This document shows positions 11,663-22,146 of a stretch of 64,000 bases of DNA, in pieces; position 1 is the stretch's first letter; each line of letters starts with the position of its first letter. The notes below the pieces were generated by a model that was not told the DNA's origin, searched no databases, and saw only the letters and a program-made list of their open reading frames with translations. This DNA comes from Parus major. Its lineage: Eukaryota > Chordata > Aves > Passeriformes > Paridae. Location of the stretch: NCBI RefSeq assembly GCF_001522545.3, contig NC_031770.1, positions 17,524,751 through 17,588,750 of the forward strand, read 5' to 3'. Made by a program: the position numbers and the translations under genes.

Positions 11663-14200
11663 AATCAGAGAATCTTAGATTTTAATGGGGTATTTGCTTC
11701 ACATATAATTTATTCAACATCACTGTATCGATGGGACATTCTTTTAGTATCTCCCTTTTACCTCAGTGGTAAAAACTTCATTCCTTGTGCACAAAAAGAC
11801 ATGGTAGATATCCTTTTCTGTTTCTTTCTTGTTATCCTGATCTTTGACTTTCTAGATAAAAGAATTGAAGAAGCATTAATCCAAAAGGTTTTCAAAGGAA
11901 TGTATCTTTTGATGCCTCTCTACAAACTGATAGTGAACAGTGAAAATGAAAAGAAAAATAGAAAAATCTCCAAAGTGGGCAAGCAGTTGGGTGAAGAACA
12001 TGCACAAAATGTGGCACTTGAAAGAGAAACATCTAGTTGGAGTTTGTTGTGGGAGTACTACATCAATGATCAGTTTATTTCTGATCTTGTTTATCACTCT
12101 CATTAGCAACCCTGGCATAAAAAATAGATTGTGCTAATGAAATTTCCTGATGACACTCCACTGGGAGACAAGTCAGAACTCCAGCCCGTCTTAGTGGTGT
12201 AATTTAAAACTCACCTGCTCTTTCTGAATACATATTTGTATCTGTGCTTTTTAAAATGAATTTCAGTGGGAAAAAAAACCACTCCCTGTGTACCTCTATT
12301 TTTTTCCCCCTGGACATATTAAAGGTTTAGTTTGGCCCAACTACTTGAAAAATTTATAATTTTTTAAGGTGTCTGTCAAGTTGGAATTCATTAATTTCTC
12401 CTGCCAAAACCCAAATGAATAATGTAACTTGACGCAAGAGCTCCGAGTGAGGGTTACAGATAATTATTCGTTCTCAAGACTTTGGCTATGAATCATTTCT
12501 GCTGTGCAGTCTATCTGCTTATGTAGCACCACCAGCTTCATATTTTTTTGTTTCTGATGTAAATAATTTTCAATGATGCAAAATGTGAGAGGGAACATGT
12601 TTGTGTTGAACACAGGTAGCTATGACCAAAAGACATGAAAGCCTTTAAAACAAGAGTTATAGGGGCATCTAAGTGGCAATTAGAATCCTTTAAAAATTCA
12701 TTCAGATTTAGTGAAACATTGCTGACAGTCATTCATAAAAGTAATTGCCCTGTGCACATGAAAAATTTAAATGTGGTAATTTAGTAATGAATCTGAGCTG
12801 TCAGAAGGCATTTCATGAGTAATCAGACATTCCTGAAGGCACAGCAGTGACTGAAGAAAATTGAAAAATAACTTTGTGGGGGCAAGATTATCTAAAATAA
12901 GTGTTTTTTCTGGAAGCAAACAAAGAAACCTATGATTTTTAGAAATGTAGTGCACTGTAAGTCGATAAGGGTAACGACTGGAAGCAAAGAAAGAATCAAT
13001 TGTGGAGTTATGTTGGTTCAGATTAGTCATTTCAAGTAGCAGTCTTTGAGAAGTGGATACTTCTAGTTTCCCAGATACTCCCCGTGCAGATGCATTATCC
13101 AGCCCCCAGGAAGGGGAAGCAGGAACTCTCCATTACAGCTTGCAAATCACTTTGTCAATTTTGAAAGAGAAAGCTCAGTTCTCCTTTCATTCTACTTGGA
13201 TGAAACTGCTGACTGTACTGCATTTAAATTCCGTTTCCTCTAGAATAAGGGAGGGTATAGCTGGCTGTGTGTTTTTGCAGAGCACATTAGGGACATTTTG
13301 GAAGTTTAGTTGGATCTGCTGATGCATAAGGAATATAAACCTGTGCCTTTGGATGTGGTAACAGTTCACTGCCACTCCGTGCAGATGTTGTTAATGGTCT
13401 GAAAATGGACAAGAGCACCTTTAAATCTCTTGCATCCAGTGTCTCTAAATCGCTCTGGGTAGCAGATCTCATGGTGCTTGTCTCGGTTGTGTTACTGCTG
13501 TTGTTTTTGATCTTGTCTAGGTATTTCTGGGGGATTTTGAGGTTGTAAGACTGGGAAGAAAACTTCCAAAGATCAAATCCAGTTGGGATTGCTGCACTTC
13601 AAATATCCCTTTGTCAGAATTGATTTGCCAACTGATCAAAAACACTCCTGTGTTCTAGTTCATAGAGTGATTGTTTAAAAATGCTGATCTCAGATGCTAT
13701 TCCAACTATTGAAATAAATACCATTAGATGTCAATTCTGCTTTATGTTGTTTATGCATCTGGTGTTCTTTTTCCTAAGTTCTGCTGTTTACTGAGTTTAT
13801 TGAATGCTAAATGGGGCCAGCTCCACTCATATTTCTGGTCTCCTTTAATTTATGATATAACGAAAGCAAGTTTTCAGACAAAACAAAATTTGGGTTTTTT
13901 GCAGAACAGAAAATAAAACTTATTTCTGTCAAAGTATGGATTTTTTAAATCACAGCCTGTTTGTGGCCTCTCTCTTTACTACAAAGGTTAAATATGGGCT
14001 TAGATCAACATGACAGTTTCTTTTTAGTGCTGTGAGAATGAATGTAAAATCTTTTGGAAAATTTCTACCATAAAAAATCATTAGACATAATTAGCAAAAT
14101 AATATCTCCCATGAGAAATGATAAGATAAAATACATAATTTGGCAAGAAGTAGCTCTCTCCGGTGTTGAAGTTTTTCAATACTGTCTCCTTTTCCCATAG

Positions 14201-14291
14201 ATCACCCACCACTTGGAAGGAGCTGTGATATCAAGTCTGTTCTTACTCTGCACTCTGGAATGGGGCCCTGCTCTCTCATCCTGGCTCTCTG
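14201..14291 (+). other. Candidate 91-nt exon (speculative)
   Basis: A strong acceptor, 'tgtctccttttcccatag' (AG at 14199-14200), and a strong donor, CTCTCTG|GTGAGT (GT at 14292-14293), bound 91 nt. One frame is open right through, from the first base: it begins Ile-Thr-His-His and is then rich in hydrophobic residues (Ser-Leu-Phe-Leu-Leu). I recognise no protein family. It could be an exon of an unrecognised transcript or a decoy pair of splice sites. Confidence 0.25.
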
Positions 14292-14790
14292 GTGAGTCTC
14301 CCCACCCCAGGCAAGAAAATGAGGATGCTGCTGGGAGAAAGCACCTTGAAGATAATTCCCTTTCATCTACAGCTGCAGTGTTTGGCTGTTCTAAGGTTTG
14401 CAGAGCTATAAAACATATGATAATCCCAAGGGTGGGGGAGATACTGAAGGACATCTCTTGAGTTTGAAGAAGAACTGAGGGCAAAGAACAGTGAAACACA
14501 GATTATTTATAGAGGATGCTTGCCAAATCAAAGCCCAAGCTTTAATTACATCTTTATACACTGTAGCCATGTTTAATAAAGGCTTAAATGCAGTATTATT
14601 TATCTGTTTGACTTGTTAGCATTTTGCCTTTTTTGTGCAAAACCTGGGACACGTTAATGTGATCAGCTAGGAGTAAGAGGATGGTTTTGAGGCTGAAAAT
14701 CACTCAAGGACATGTTCTCATTTAACAGTGCCCTTTTAAATCTGTTGTTCTGTCTGCTTGTGAGGCATTCTCTGATGGTCACAGACAGTT

Positions 14791-15423
14791 TTGTGTCCTC
14801 TGACTGCCATGGTCAGACAGGAAGGCTTGGTATTTAAAGGGAGTAGGGAGTGGGCAGAAGCTCTTTGGGCTGTATGGGAATTGAGAGGTTGCTCTTGGTG
14901 TATTTGTTGTGCTTGGGGTTTGATTCCTGTCCATTTAGGTAGAATGATCAACACCAGCACTTTACCAATCCAGCTGAACCTCATAACTAATCTTGCACTT
15001 CAACAGAGACTCCAGGGAAGTCATCCTGGGCTTGAATTCCTGTTTTTTTTAGATAGTCTTTATCTAGGTCAGGGTCAAGTTCTTGCTCAGAGCACTGCAC
15101 TTCCCTGTCATTGCTGTTGGATTGACAGAGACAGTTTTCAGTTTCTAGCCCTCAAATGCTGCAAAACAGTGGTGCCCTTCAGGGTTTCTCTTAGGTCTGT
15201 CAGGAGCCTCTGGTCCTGCTTTCAGCCCCTGTACAGGAAGTTTAATAGGCAAGTTCTTGCTATAGACTTAGGTCTTTCTTTTTTTCACTCCTTTCTGTCA
15301 ATACTGCAGTGCTTCAATGGGTTTCTCTTTGACCTTATGTCTCATCTCCACCCCTGCTATTCAATTTGGCCATCTGAAATCCTGTGCCAGTTGGTGCCTT
15401 GCTGTGCTGAGAGTGACTTGTGA
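14791..15423 (+). other. Longest plain open frame (210 codons), probably not a gene
   Basis: This is an uninterrupted plus-strand frame of 210 codons starting with Met-Cys-Pro-Leu and ending Ala-Glu-Ser-Asp-Leu. The conceptual product is rich in Leu, Cys, Trp and Phe, a composition typical of translated non-coding DNA. There is no domain or motif that I recognise. I see no promoter, and a second open frame overlaps its end in another phase. By rough reckoning, one such frame in 64 kb of this composition is somewhat unlikely but not remarkable. Retained only because it is the longest. Confidence 0.12.
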
Positions 15424-16147
15424 CTCCTTTGATGGCAGCACTCACATCTGTGCTTATGGAACAAACAGCTGGTGCAGGTGTTCAGGTGAGGAGGATGGGA
15501 TGGGAGCCATCCATTGTTGTCCTCCCTTGGACACTGGTGGCTAAATAGACTCCCAAAGGGAGTCACAGAGCCCTGAAATCATAGAACCCTCCCCAGCAGG
15601 GGGTCCAGTCAATGTCTGAAGTTGAATGGTCTGCAAATTCCCTTTCTTTTCTATGTTAGCTGATTGCAGCATGTTTTAGAGCAGAAGGGTGCACTTTCTG
15701 TCCCATGGCTGTTTGTTCTTTAGTCACTGTCAATTGGGAAGTTGGCAGGGCATTGACAAGAGTGCTGCTTTCCTAAAGCTCACCAAGGTCTCTACCTTGG
15801 TTTTTGGGAGCAAATAGTTAATGCAGTTTTCAAACTCAGTTAGGAATTACAGCCTTTTTTCTACAATGAGGGCCAAATGAATGCTGTTCAAAATTGGAGC
15901 TGCTTTGTGTTGCTTTCCTCAGAGAAATGCATCTGCTCTGGGTTGGGGTTTTTTCCGGCATTGGCACATTTGTTTGTGTTGCACAGGGAACTGGGAATGT
16001 TGTGAAGCTAAGTCTTCCCTACCAAGCAGCAGCTCTGGCTCAGCTTTGGTGGTTATTTAAAATCTCAGAAGAGAATCATCAGCTGCTCCAATTGTACATT
16101 CAAACACACAAGGTGATATGCTAATTGGGCTTTCATTAGTGCCTGCT

Positions 16148-16155
16148 TGACGTCA
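16148..16155. promoter_or_regulatory. Perfect cAMP-response-element palindrome
   Basis: TGACGTCA is the full consensus CRE bound by CREB/ATF/AP-1-type bZIP factors. It lies in AT-rich DNA where CpG is scarce, about 100 bases before the duplicated block, with TAAT-core homeodomain-like motifs just upstream ('gctaattggg' and 'cattag'). Motif presence alone does not show function. Confidence 0.3.
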
Positions 16156-18330
16156 CCAACAGAGTAGAAAGGGGCTAAGCAGACAAAGTACTTTTCCACT
16201 CTTGAGCTGGTACTGATGCAGCTATGTACTATAGCTTCTTCTTTTTTTTCTTTTTTTTTTTTTTAATTTGGAGAGTTCTAATTTTCTGTGTGACTGCATC
16301 TGTGCACTGTAGCATTCAAATATTGCTCTGGTGTATTACAGTCAGAGCTGAGCTTTTTATGAAAAAGGGAACAGAGGCTGTGAAATTCCTTTTTTTTTCT
16401 TTAGTGTTATTACTGTCTAGGGTAGATTCAATTAGGTTAGACAAGTAAAATTTCATGATTTGACTCATCACTGCTGTTCACGTATGAGTTCATATCTGCA
16501 TAGTTAGGCAGTTTTTGTCCTCTGAGGAACACAGATACCGTGGATAATAAACAGCTGCATGTCATTTAATGAGCAAGTGAGAGGCACAGCCCTGCTTTTC
16601 CAGGAGGGTGTCCACCATGTGAGCTCAAGCAGAAATTGTAGCTGAATTTAAACAGAATCTGTTCTTTTTTTCAGAGCTGCCAGTAGAAACCTTTGCAAAT
16701 TGAGAAGCTTTTACATAGCAAGCAGCTTTAGCAATAGAGTACATGATGGATTTATATTCACATTATGGGGTATGGTACTGCATCAGAAGTCTATCAGAAG
16801 GGCTGTGTTCCTATTTTCACCTCCAGAGGTGAATTGCTTCATCTCTTTGTGGCTCTGCTACCCCATCACCTGTGCAAAAAGGACAGTATCTGTATCTCTG
16901 TAAAATGATTTTCTGTGACAAGTCTAAGATGAGCTAAGTCTGCATCTTCCGGAATTAAAAAATTGCATTTCAGTCATGATAACTACTACATGTAGCTTAA
17001 GAAGGAGTAGATTTGCTTGATAGGAAACCATTTTTACTCAGCTCTAAATGAAATAAGTTGATATTATTAAATGTAATCAAATACAGTTGCTATTGAAAAT
17101 GTATGCTTGTGACCTGGAGAAATATTTTTGTCTTGTAACATATTAACTCAAATGTAATAAAAAGGATAAGGACAGAAAGGAACTCTGATGTTGGAAAGGC
17201 CATAGCAATACCATTAGGATTGTTTCTTCTTTAGACCAGAAATTGAGAGTGCAGAACTATTTATTGCTTTAACTTCAGCAAAAAAATACTGACAGCGGGG
17301 ATCTTGTTAAACTGGGCCACATATTTCAGTGACTAGAAACCTATTGTAATCACAATTACAGAGATGTGATCTTAGGCTTTGGTCCATATGTCTGTCTTAA
17401 AGAGGGTTATTAATGCTGTTGGTTTTCATCCAGCTTGCAGACAAAATTAACTAAATATTTTCTTTTTGCTTCTGTCATTAGCTGGGGTGCATAGACAAAA
17501 TAGCTGGGGCTGTCTTGCTCCTTAGTTCAATTATTAGACCTCTACTGTTTCTCAAGTATAAAAAAATCTGACAACAGAAGATGAAGAATTATTCCAAAGC
17601 CTGTCAGTGAGATGAACAAATGAAATCCATCATGAATTTAAATGCAGCCATGTATTATAACCTCCTGCTTTTCACTGGGTCTTTTCCCTATGTAAATAGT
17701 ATATTTTTTTGAAATGTGTGGGCAAGGGCAAATTCAAAGAGTTGTTGAATTCTTTGTCATGAGCTCCTATTGTAGTTAATTTACTTCTCATCCATCTTGC
17801 CGGGGAAGAGGTAGGTAAGGTCTTTATTGAGGAAACATGCACAGTGGGAGGGAAATTTATAACTCCTTCCACTCTTCCAAGCAGAGCCACATCCCTGGGT
17901 AATGAGCACAGGAAGCAAACCCGGTGGCTGTCGTGGTTGTGCTCAGTAGTAACAGCAGAGAATTCTCTTGCAGGTGCTGTGTTTGCTCCATTTCTGCCCA
18001 GGAGCTCTTCATGAATTGCTTCGTGATTGCTGTCACCGGGGTACTCAGGCTCTCAGGAGAGGTGACTGTTCTTTGGGGCTGTAGTTTCAGTAGTGTCTGG
18101 GACCTGTGAAGGTAAACACAGGTCTGTAGCTGAAATGTGAACAGAAAGAGATACACAGGAAATAACTCGAGCCAGTAGTGATGTGCTTTAATCTTTATAA
18201 ATGGAATTCTTCCCAGGAGAAGCAAAAATTGCTGTTAATGAAGATGGTCTTCCTTTAATAATCTCTTCTCATAAGAACACTGGCTATTAAAAGGGAATGG
18301 CTGTTTGTGAGCCAGAAGTGGCTTATTTGC

Positions 18331-18344
18331 CCACCAGATGGAGC
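18331..18344 (+). promoter_or_regulatory. CTCF-like motif (copy 1)
   Basis: CCACCAGATGGAGC matches the CTCF core CCASYAGRKGGCRS at 13 of 14 positions; the exception is A in place of C at position 12. It sits at the edge of a CpG-containing GC-rich patch (about 18355-18530), which is unlike the AT-rich surroundings. The embedded CAGATG is also an E-box. The same site recurs at 24227-24240 in copy 2. Confidence 0.3.
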
Positions 18345-18354
18345 TGAGAAATTC

Positions 18355-18530
18355 TCTCCAGCCCGGCCGGGAGCTAGTGAGTACTCCAGGCTTTCCTACC
18401 CTGGGGTCCTGCGGTGGGGTTAATGCCAGGCTTTGCTGCCCGCTGTGTGACCCTCCCTGCTCGGGGCGAGGGCAGCCAGGCTGGGCTCTCCCAGCAGCTG
18501 CTGCAGGGACACACAGGCTCTGCTGTGCTG
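18355..18530. other. GC-rich, CpG-containing patch (copy 1)
   Basis: A local rise in GC with several CpGs (ccggccggg, cctgcggtgg, ctcggggcgagg) in otherwise CpG-poor DNA. It is too short to be a conventional CpG island. Overlapping open frames of 106-119 codons on both strands here are the expected result of fewer stop codons in GC-rich DNA, not genes. It may be a regulatory element or a diverged repeat. An identical copy is at 24251-24426. Confidence 0.4.
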
Positions 18531-18694
18531 TAATCCAGTCGTGTTTCCCTGTCACTGCATGCTGGTTCTTTCCTCACAATGCTGGTATTAGCTGTACAAT
18601 TTGCTGGGGGATAGGCGTGGGAGGTTCGCTCAGTACGGCAGAGGTGTTGTGTCAAGGATGCTGGAGGTTTATGGTGGTTCTTCGGGATGTGCCA

Positions 18695-18717
18695 TGACAC
18701 ATCTTTGAGATGTGTCA
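18695..18717. repeat. Perfect hairpin, 10-bp stem (copy 1)
   Basis: TGACACATCT and AGATGTGTCA are exact reverse complements separated by TTG. It is duplicated with the block at 24591-24613. It is a short palindrome of unknown significance; each arm contains the half-site-like TGTGTCA. Confidence 0.85.
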
Positions 18718-20970
18718 CCTCTGAGGTGCAGCAAACCTGACTGGTTGTCTTTTTGATGGGAGCTAAAGGCCTTTCCCCCCACCAACAAGATGAGCACTAC
18801 CTTTTTCTTTCTCAAATGAATGTGCTACTAATGGTTTATACCATTAATATTAGGATTAGTAACTGTGTCAGTCCTTGTGTCCTCTTCTGGCTGAGTAACT
18901 CCTGAAAGCTGACACCCAGGTGTGAAGTCACGTAAAGAGGAGTTCATTTAAAATAAGATTAAATAATTGTGGAGAAGGAGGGCAAAGGTAGTTACACCAA
19001 GCAGCCAGGTACTTAACTTCTTTAGCTCTTTTCTGCTTTAAAACCTACTGTGCATTTACATAGTTTGTCATAAGAATTCTATTTTTGTTTTTGGATAGTG
19101 GTATTGTGATTGTTGGTTACATGAGATGTTTATTACGATTAAGCTTTTAAAGTGTTTGGTTCTTACATTTGAAGGGCTAAAATGAGGTGGAGAGAAAGGT
19201 TTAATTGAAAAAAAGCCTGTTATTCTAATTAAAATTACTTGTCAATATATTTTTTGATGAATCTGCTTATTAGTGAAAAAATAATATAAATTACTTTAAC
19301 TACAGATGAGTAAACATAACAAGGAAGAAAACAGCCTATGTGCTGTGTTATAGGAAATTTCATTGAGTATATCCTGAGTGGAATAACAGAAGGACTTAAT
19401 TCACTTATTCTTGAGGTAAATTAAAGCAGTTTAATTGAATTCTGTCTGCTAAAAATCCTACTTTGGACTCCTGGAGTAGATGGCTTATTCAGTGATTATG
19501 TTCTAGATGCAATTTTTTTTTCCTTCTTTCAGTAAAGATATTTGCCTCTAGCAGGATGACCTGAGCATTTTTATGTGCAATCAGAAAGATGGCTTAATTA
19601 GCCATGGCAGAGGTTGAGTGGGATAAATCACATGGCTGGATGATGCTGTGCAGGTGCAGGAGGCTTTGGGAGCCACAGTGTGGTGGGAGCTGGGCCAGCA
19701 GGAAGTTTCACGGTAAACAAGAAAGGTCATGTTGTGTTCTCTAGAGCTGGCTGGCAAATCAGCACAAAGCTTCTGTCTGAACAACAAGCTGATATCAGGG
19801 ACAACCAGTTAATGTTTTTGAAGGATTTTTTGATTTTTCTCCTTTGATTTAATTTAAAAAAAAAATAGCAATGAGGAGGCAGGTGCTACAGCCATCCTTG
19901 GTGAGAATGGGTAACAGCTCAGGTGAAAACAGGTGGATAAATTGGGGAAGTTAGAGCTGAGAGAAGAATGGCTGACTCAGTTAAAATCCATCAAGGGTTG
20001 TTTCTTCATGCTGGTGCAGGATTGATGATGTTCCAGAGAGGGTCAGCGTTTGGAATAGCATTGAAAATGGAAGCAGTGGGGTGAGGGGACAAGCAGACAT
20101 CTTCAGTTTTTGAAGAAAAGTGGGATGAAAAGTTTAAAACAAACCACCTTGAATATGATGAGGTGTAAATACAACCAAGTGTATTTAACCACCACAACAA
20201 TCTCAATTTCCTTCCACATTAGAATAGCAGACAGTGTCAATTAGGAAGTGGCAACCTGCATTTTCTCTGCAGGAGAGCTTCTTGATACTATTTAGAATAG
20301 TTTTTGCTTTTCCTAAGCAAAATCAAGACGCATAATGAGAGAAGTCTTGTGGGAGGAGGCCCTAAGAGCAGTTCTGTGTGAGTTTCTGTGAAATGGGGCG
20401 GATGCAGTGTGTGGGATTCCTTGGGAGGGTGTGGTGTGTCTGGTGCCTGTCAGTTCACAGAGCAGTGATTTTGTGAGGAACTAGAAAATGTGTACTGCAT
20501 TTCTAGGCCATGCACAGCTGGAAAGGCTGCAAGCACTTGGATGAAAGGATTAACAGTCAAAAGAATCCTGACAATTAGAAGAATTAATTTGAATTAAGTG
20601 GGATTCAGTTCAAGGACAGGCACAGAATCCTGTGACGAGGTATAAATTATGTGTGAGATGAGCAGATGAATGAAGAGCCAGGGGAGTCTCTCAAGGAAGG
20701 ATGAGGGGTTATGGTGAATGACAAACTGCACAGCAGCTGAGGACATCACAGTGGTGCAAGGCAACCTAAACAAGAACAGAGCCTGCAAAACTCCAGAAAC
20801 AGCTTGGCTGCTGTGATTGGCACTGGTACAGCCACAACATTCCAGACCCCACATGGAGGTGTGGAGTGAGTGGAGATCAGAGATCTGGAGAACACAGGCA
20901 GTGAGGAAAGGGCTGGAAGAATTAATACGTTTAATCTAGAGATAAGATAGCTGCAGAGCTGTGAGAGTTC

Positions 20971-20987
20971 ATAAAATAAAATAAAAT
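20971..20987. repeat. (AAAAT)n short simple repeat
   Basis: Three units of ATAAA/AAAAT, repeated identically in copy 2 at about 26867-26883. Confidence 0.7.
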
Positions 20988-21548
20988 GGCTGCCTCAGAG
21001 AAGTGTGGAACACTAGTGGGCTTAAACTCCACTGGAGGAATATTAATGGGAAAAGTTTTATATCAGCAGGGCTGTATAAACTACTGACATACTGAGATTT
21101 TTTTATGGACAGGGTAAATAAATGCCTGAGAAAAAAAATACGGGTACTATTGCTATTGGAATGGGACTGAGAACGAGTAAAACTGCCCTTGATGCTTTGC
21201 CTAAACTTGTTTCCTTTAGGTGTTCAAAAAAAGAGCCACAGGCACTTGTCTGTGCACCATAGGCACGTGAAAATATCCAGTTCTTGTGTTTTGTTTTGGT
21301 TAAAAAAGCAGTAGCAACCAGAAAAGGGGAAGCTCCTGCAGTCCCTAAGCTAGTGGGAGACATTCAGCCCCCCTGTGAAACTTATTTTAGTAAAGGGCTT
21401 ATGAGAAAAACAAGAGAATGAGATTTTTCTCCTGCTGATAGTTGGCCTGTGCAGACACCAAGTGATTCTGCTAGTCTTTTGCTGCTCTAGTCATGGTGGT
21501 TGGTTGTTTCTTTAAAAGAGGATCTTAAATCCAGGTGCTTCTTTGCAG

Positions 21549-21682
21549 GGTCAACTCCAAAGTTCTGCAGGGCACTGTACGTGGCACGTGACAGAGCAAG
21601 CCAAAAACAAATGTCCAACGTGCAAGTTGTGATACTTCAAGTCAAAACATGCCCCTGTGCTGGATTTCTAGATCTTGGAAAG
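21549..21682 (+). other. Candidate 134-nt exon (copy 1, speculative)
   Basis: The acceptor 'ggtgcttctttgcag' (AG at 21547-21548) and the donor GGAAAG|GTAGGA (GT at 21683-21684) bound 134 nt. The interval contains three CpGs (gtacgtgg, gcacgtga, caacgtgc) in a CpG-poor region. One frame is open throughout, within a 66-codon open frame (21500-21700), but I recognise no protein. The same interval is at 27445-27578 in copy 2. Confidence 0.22.
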
Positions 21683-22073
21683 GTAGGATCTTCTGTTTGA
21701 AATTACAGAAATCCCAAACTGACCTAAATTCACTGTTATTTTTGACAATACAAGATATTCAGTAGTTATGCAATAGAGATCACCTTGATTGTAATTACAT
21801 GAATCAAAATTAGACTAATCAAATAGTTCCTTATGATCCTTGTGGGTAAGATGCTAACAATCACAAAGCTCTAACAAATGTAAATAGTAATTTAAGTGAT
21901 TATAATGACATATTCCAGTGTGACTAGACCTTTTCACAGATGATACAGTATGCTTTGTTTCTGTGTTCAGAGAGTTTAATCAGCTCTGAGAGAGTAGTTG
22001 AGTGACAGCCCTGTGTATTGTTGCACTCTACCAGTATCTTGTTATCCTGTTTGCTTTGGAAAGTAATGTCTTT

Positions 22074-22075
<2 letters not shown>

Positions 22076-22105
<30 letters not shown>
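22076..22105. repeat. Poly-T run of 30 near the copy junction
   Basis: An unbroken T30 run 40 bases before the N. In copy 2 the same 30-base interval (27972-28001) is interrupted by two C residues. The difference fits lower consensus quality near a contig end. Open frames reading as runs of Phe or Lys across it are meaningless. Confidence 0.9.
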
Positions 22106-22106
<1 letters not shown>

Positions 22107-22145
22107 GAAAATGAGGTACAAACAGTAGAAATGGAAGTTGAGTAT

Positions 22146-22146
22146 N
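22146..22146. other. Single-N gap at the duplication junction
   Basis: A lone N sits between the last base of copy 1 and the T14 run that starts copy 2. A one-base gap is a typical scaffolder placeholder when neighbouring contigs touch or overlap. It marks a join, not a measured missing base. Confidence 0.9.

Larger units (their letters stand above)
11663..16250. other. Unique non-coding DNA with exon-like intervals
   Basis: No recognisable repeat family. It contains an exon-like interval at 14201-14291, the longest plain open frame in the window (14791-15423), a perfect CRE palindrome at 16148-16155 and a T/C-rich run from 16238 that leads into the duplicated segment. Confidence 0.5.
16251..22145 (+). 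repeat. Tandem duplication, copy 1 (5,895 bp)
   Basis: Every landmark in this block recurs exactly 5,896 bases downstream in the same orientation: a T14 run followed by 'aatttggagagttctaat' at the start, all open frames, a hairpin, a GC-rich patch and the final 'gaagttgagtat'. No length change is seen across the whole block. I found three differences from copy 2: C at 21029 against G at 26925, and T at 22096 and 22102 against C at 27992 and 27998. The block contains unique non-coding DNA with no recognisable gene. It is probably an assembly artefact. Confidence 0.97.

Noticed and set aside
18235..18718. Overlapping 106-119 codon frames on both strands, repeated at 24131-24614
   Set aside because: They lie in a GC-rich patch with few stops and have no domain. 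Frames on both strands over the same bases point to composition, and the second set is just the duplicated copy.
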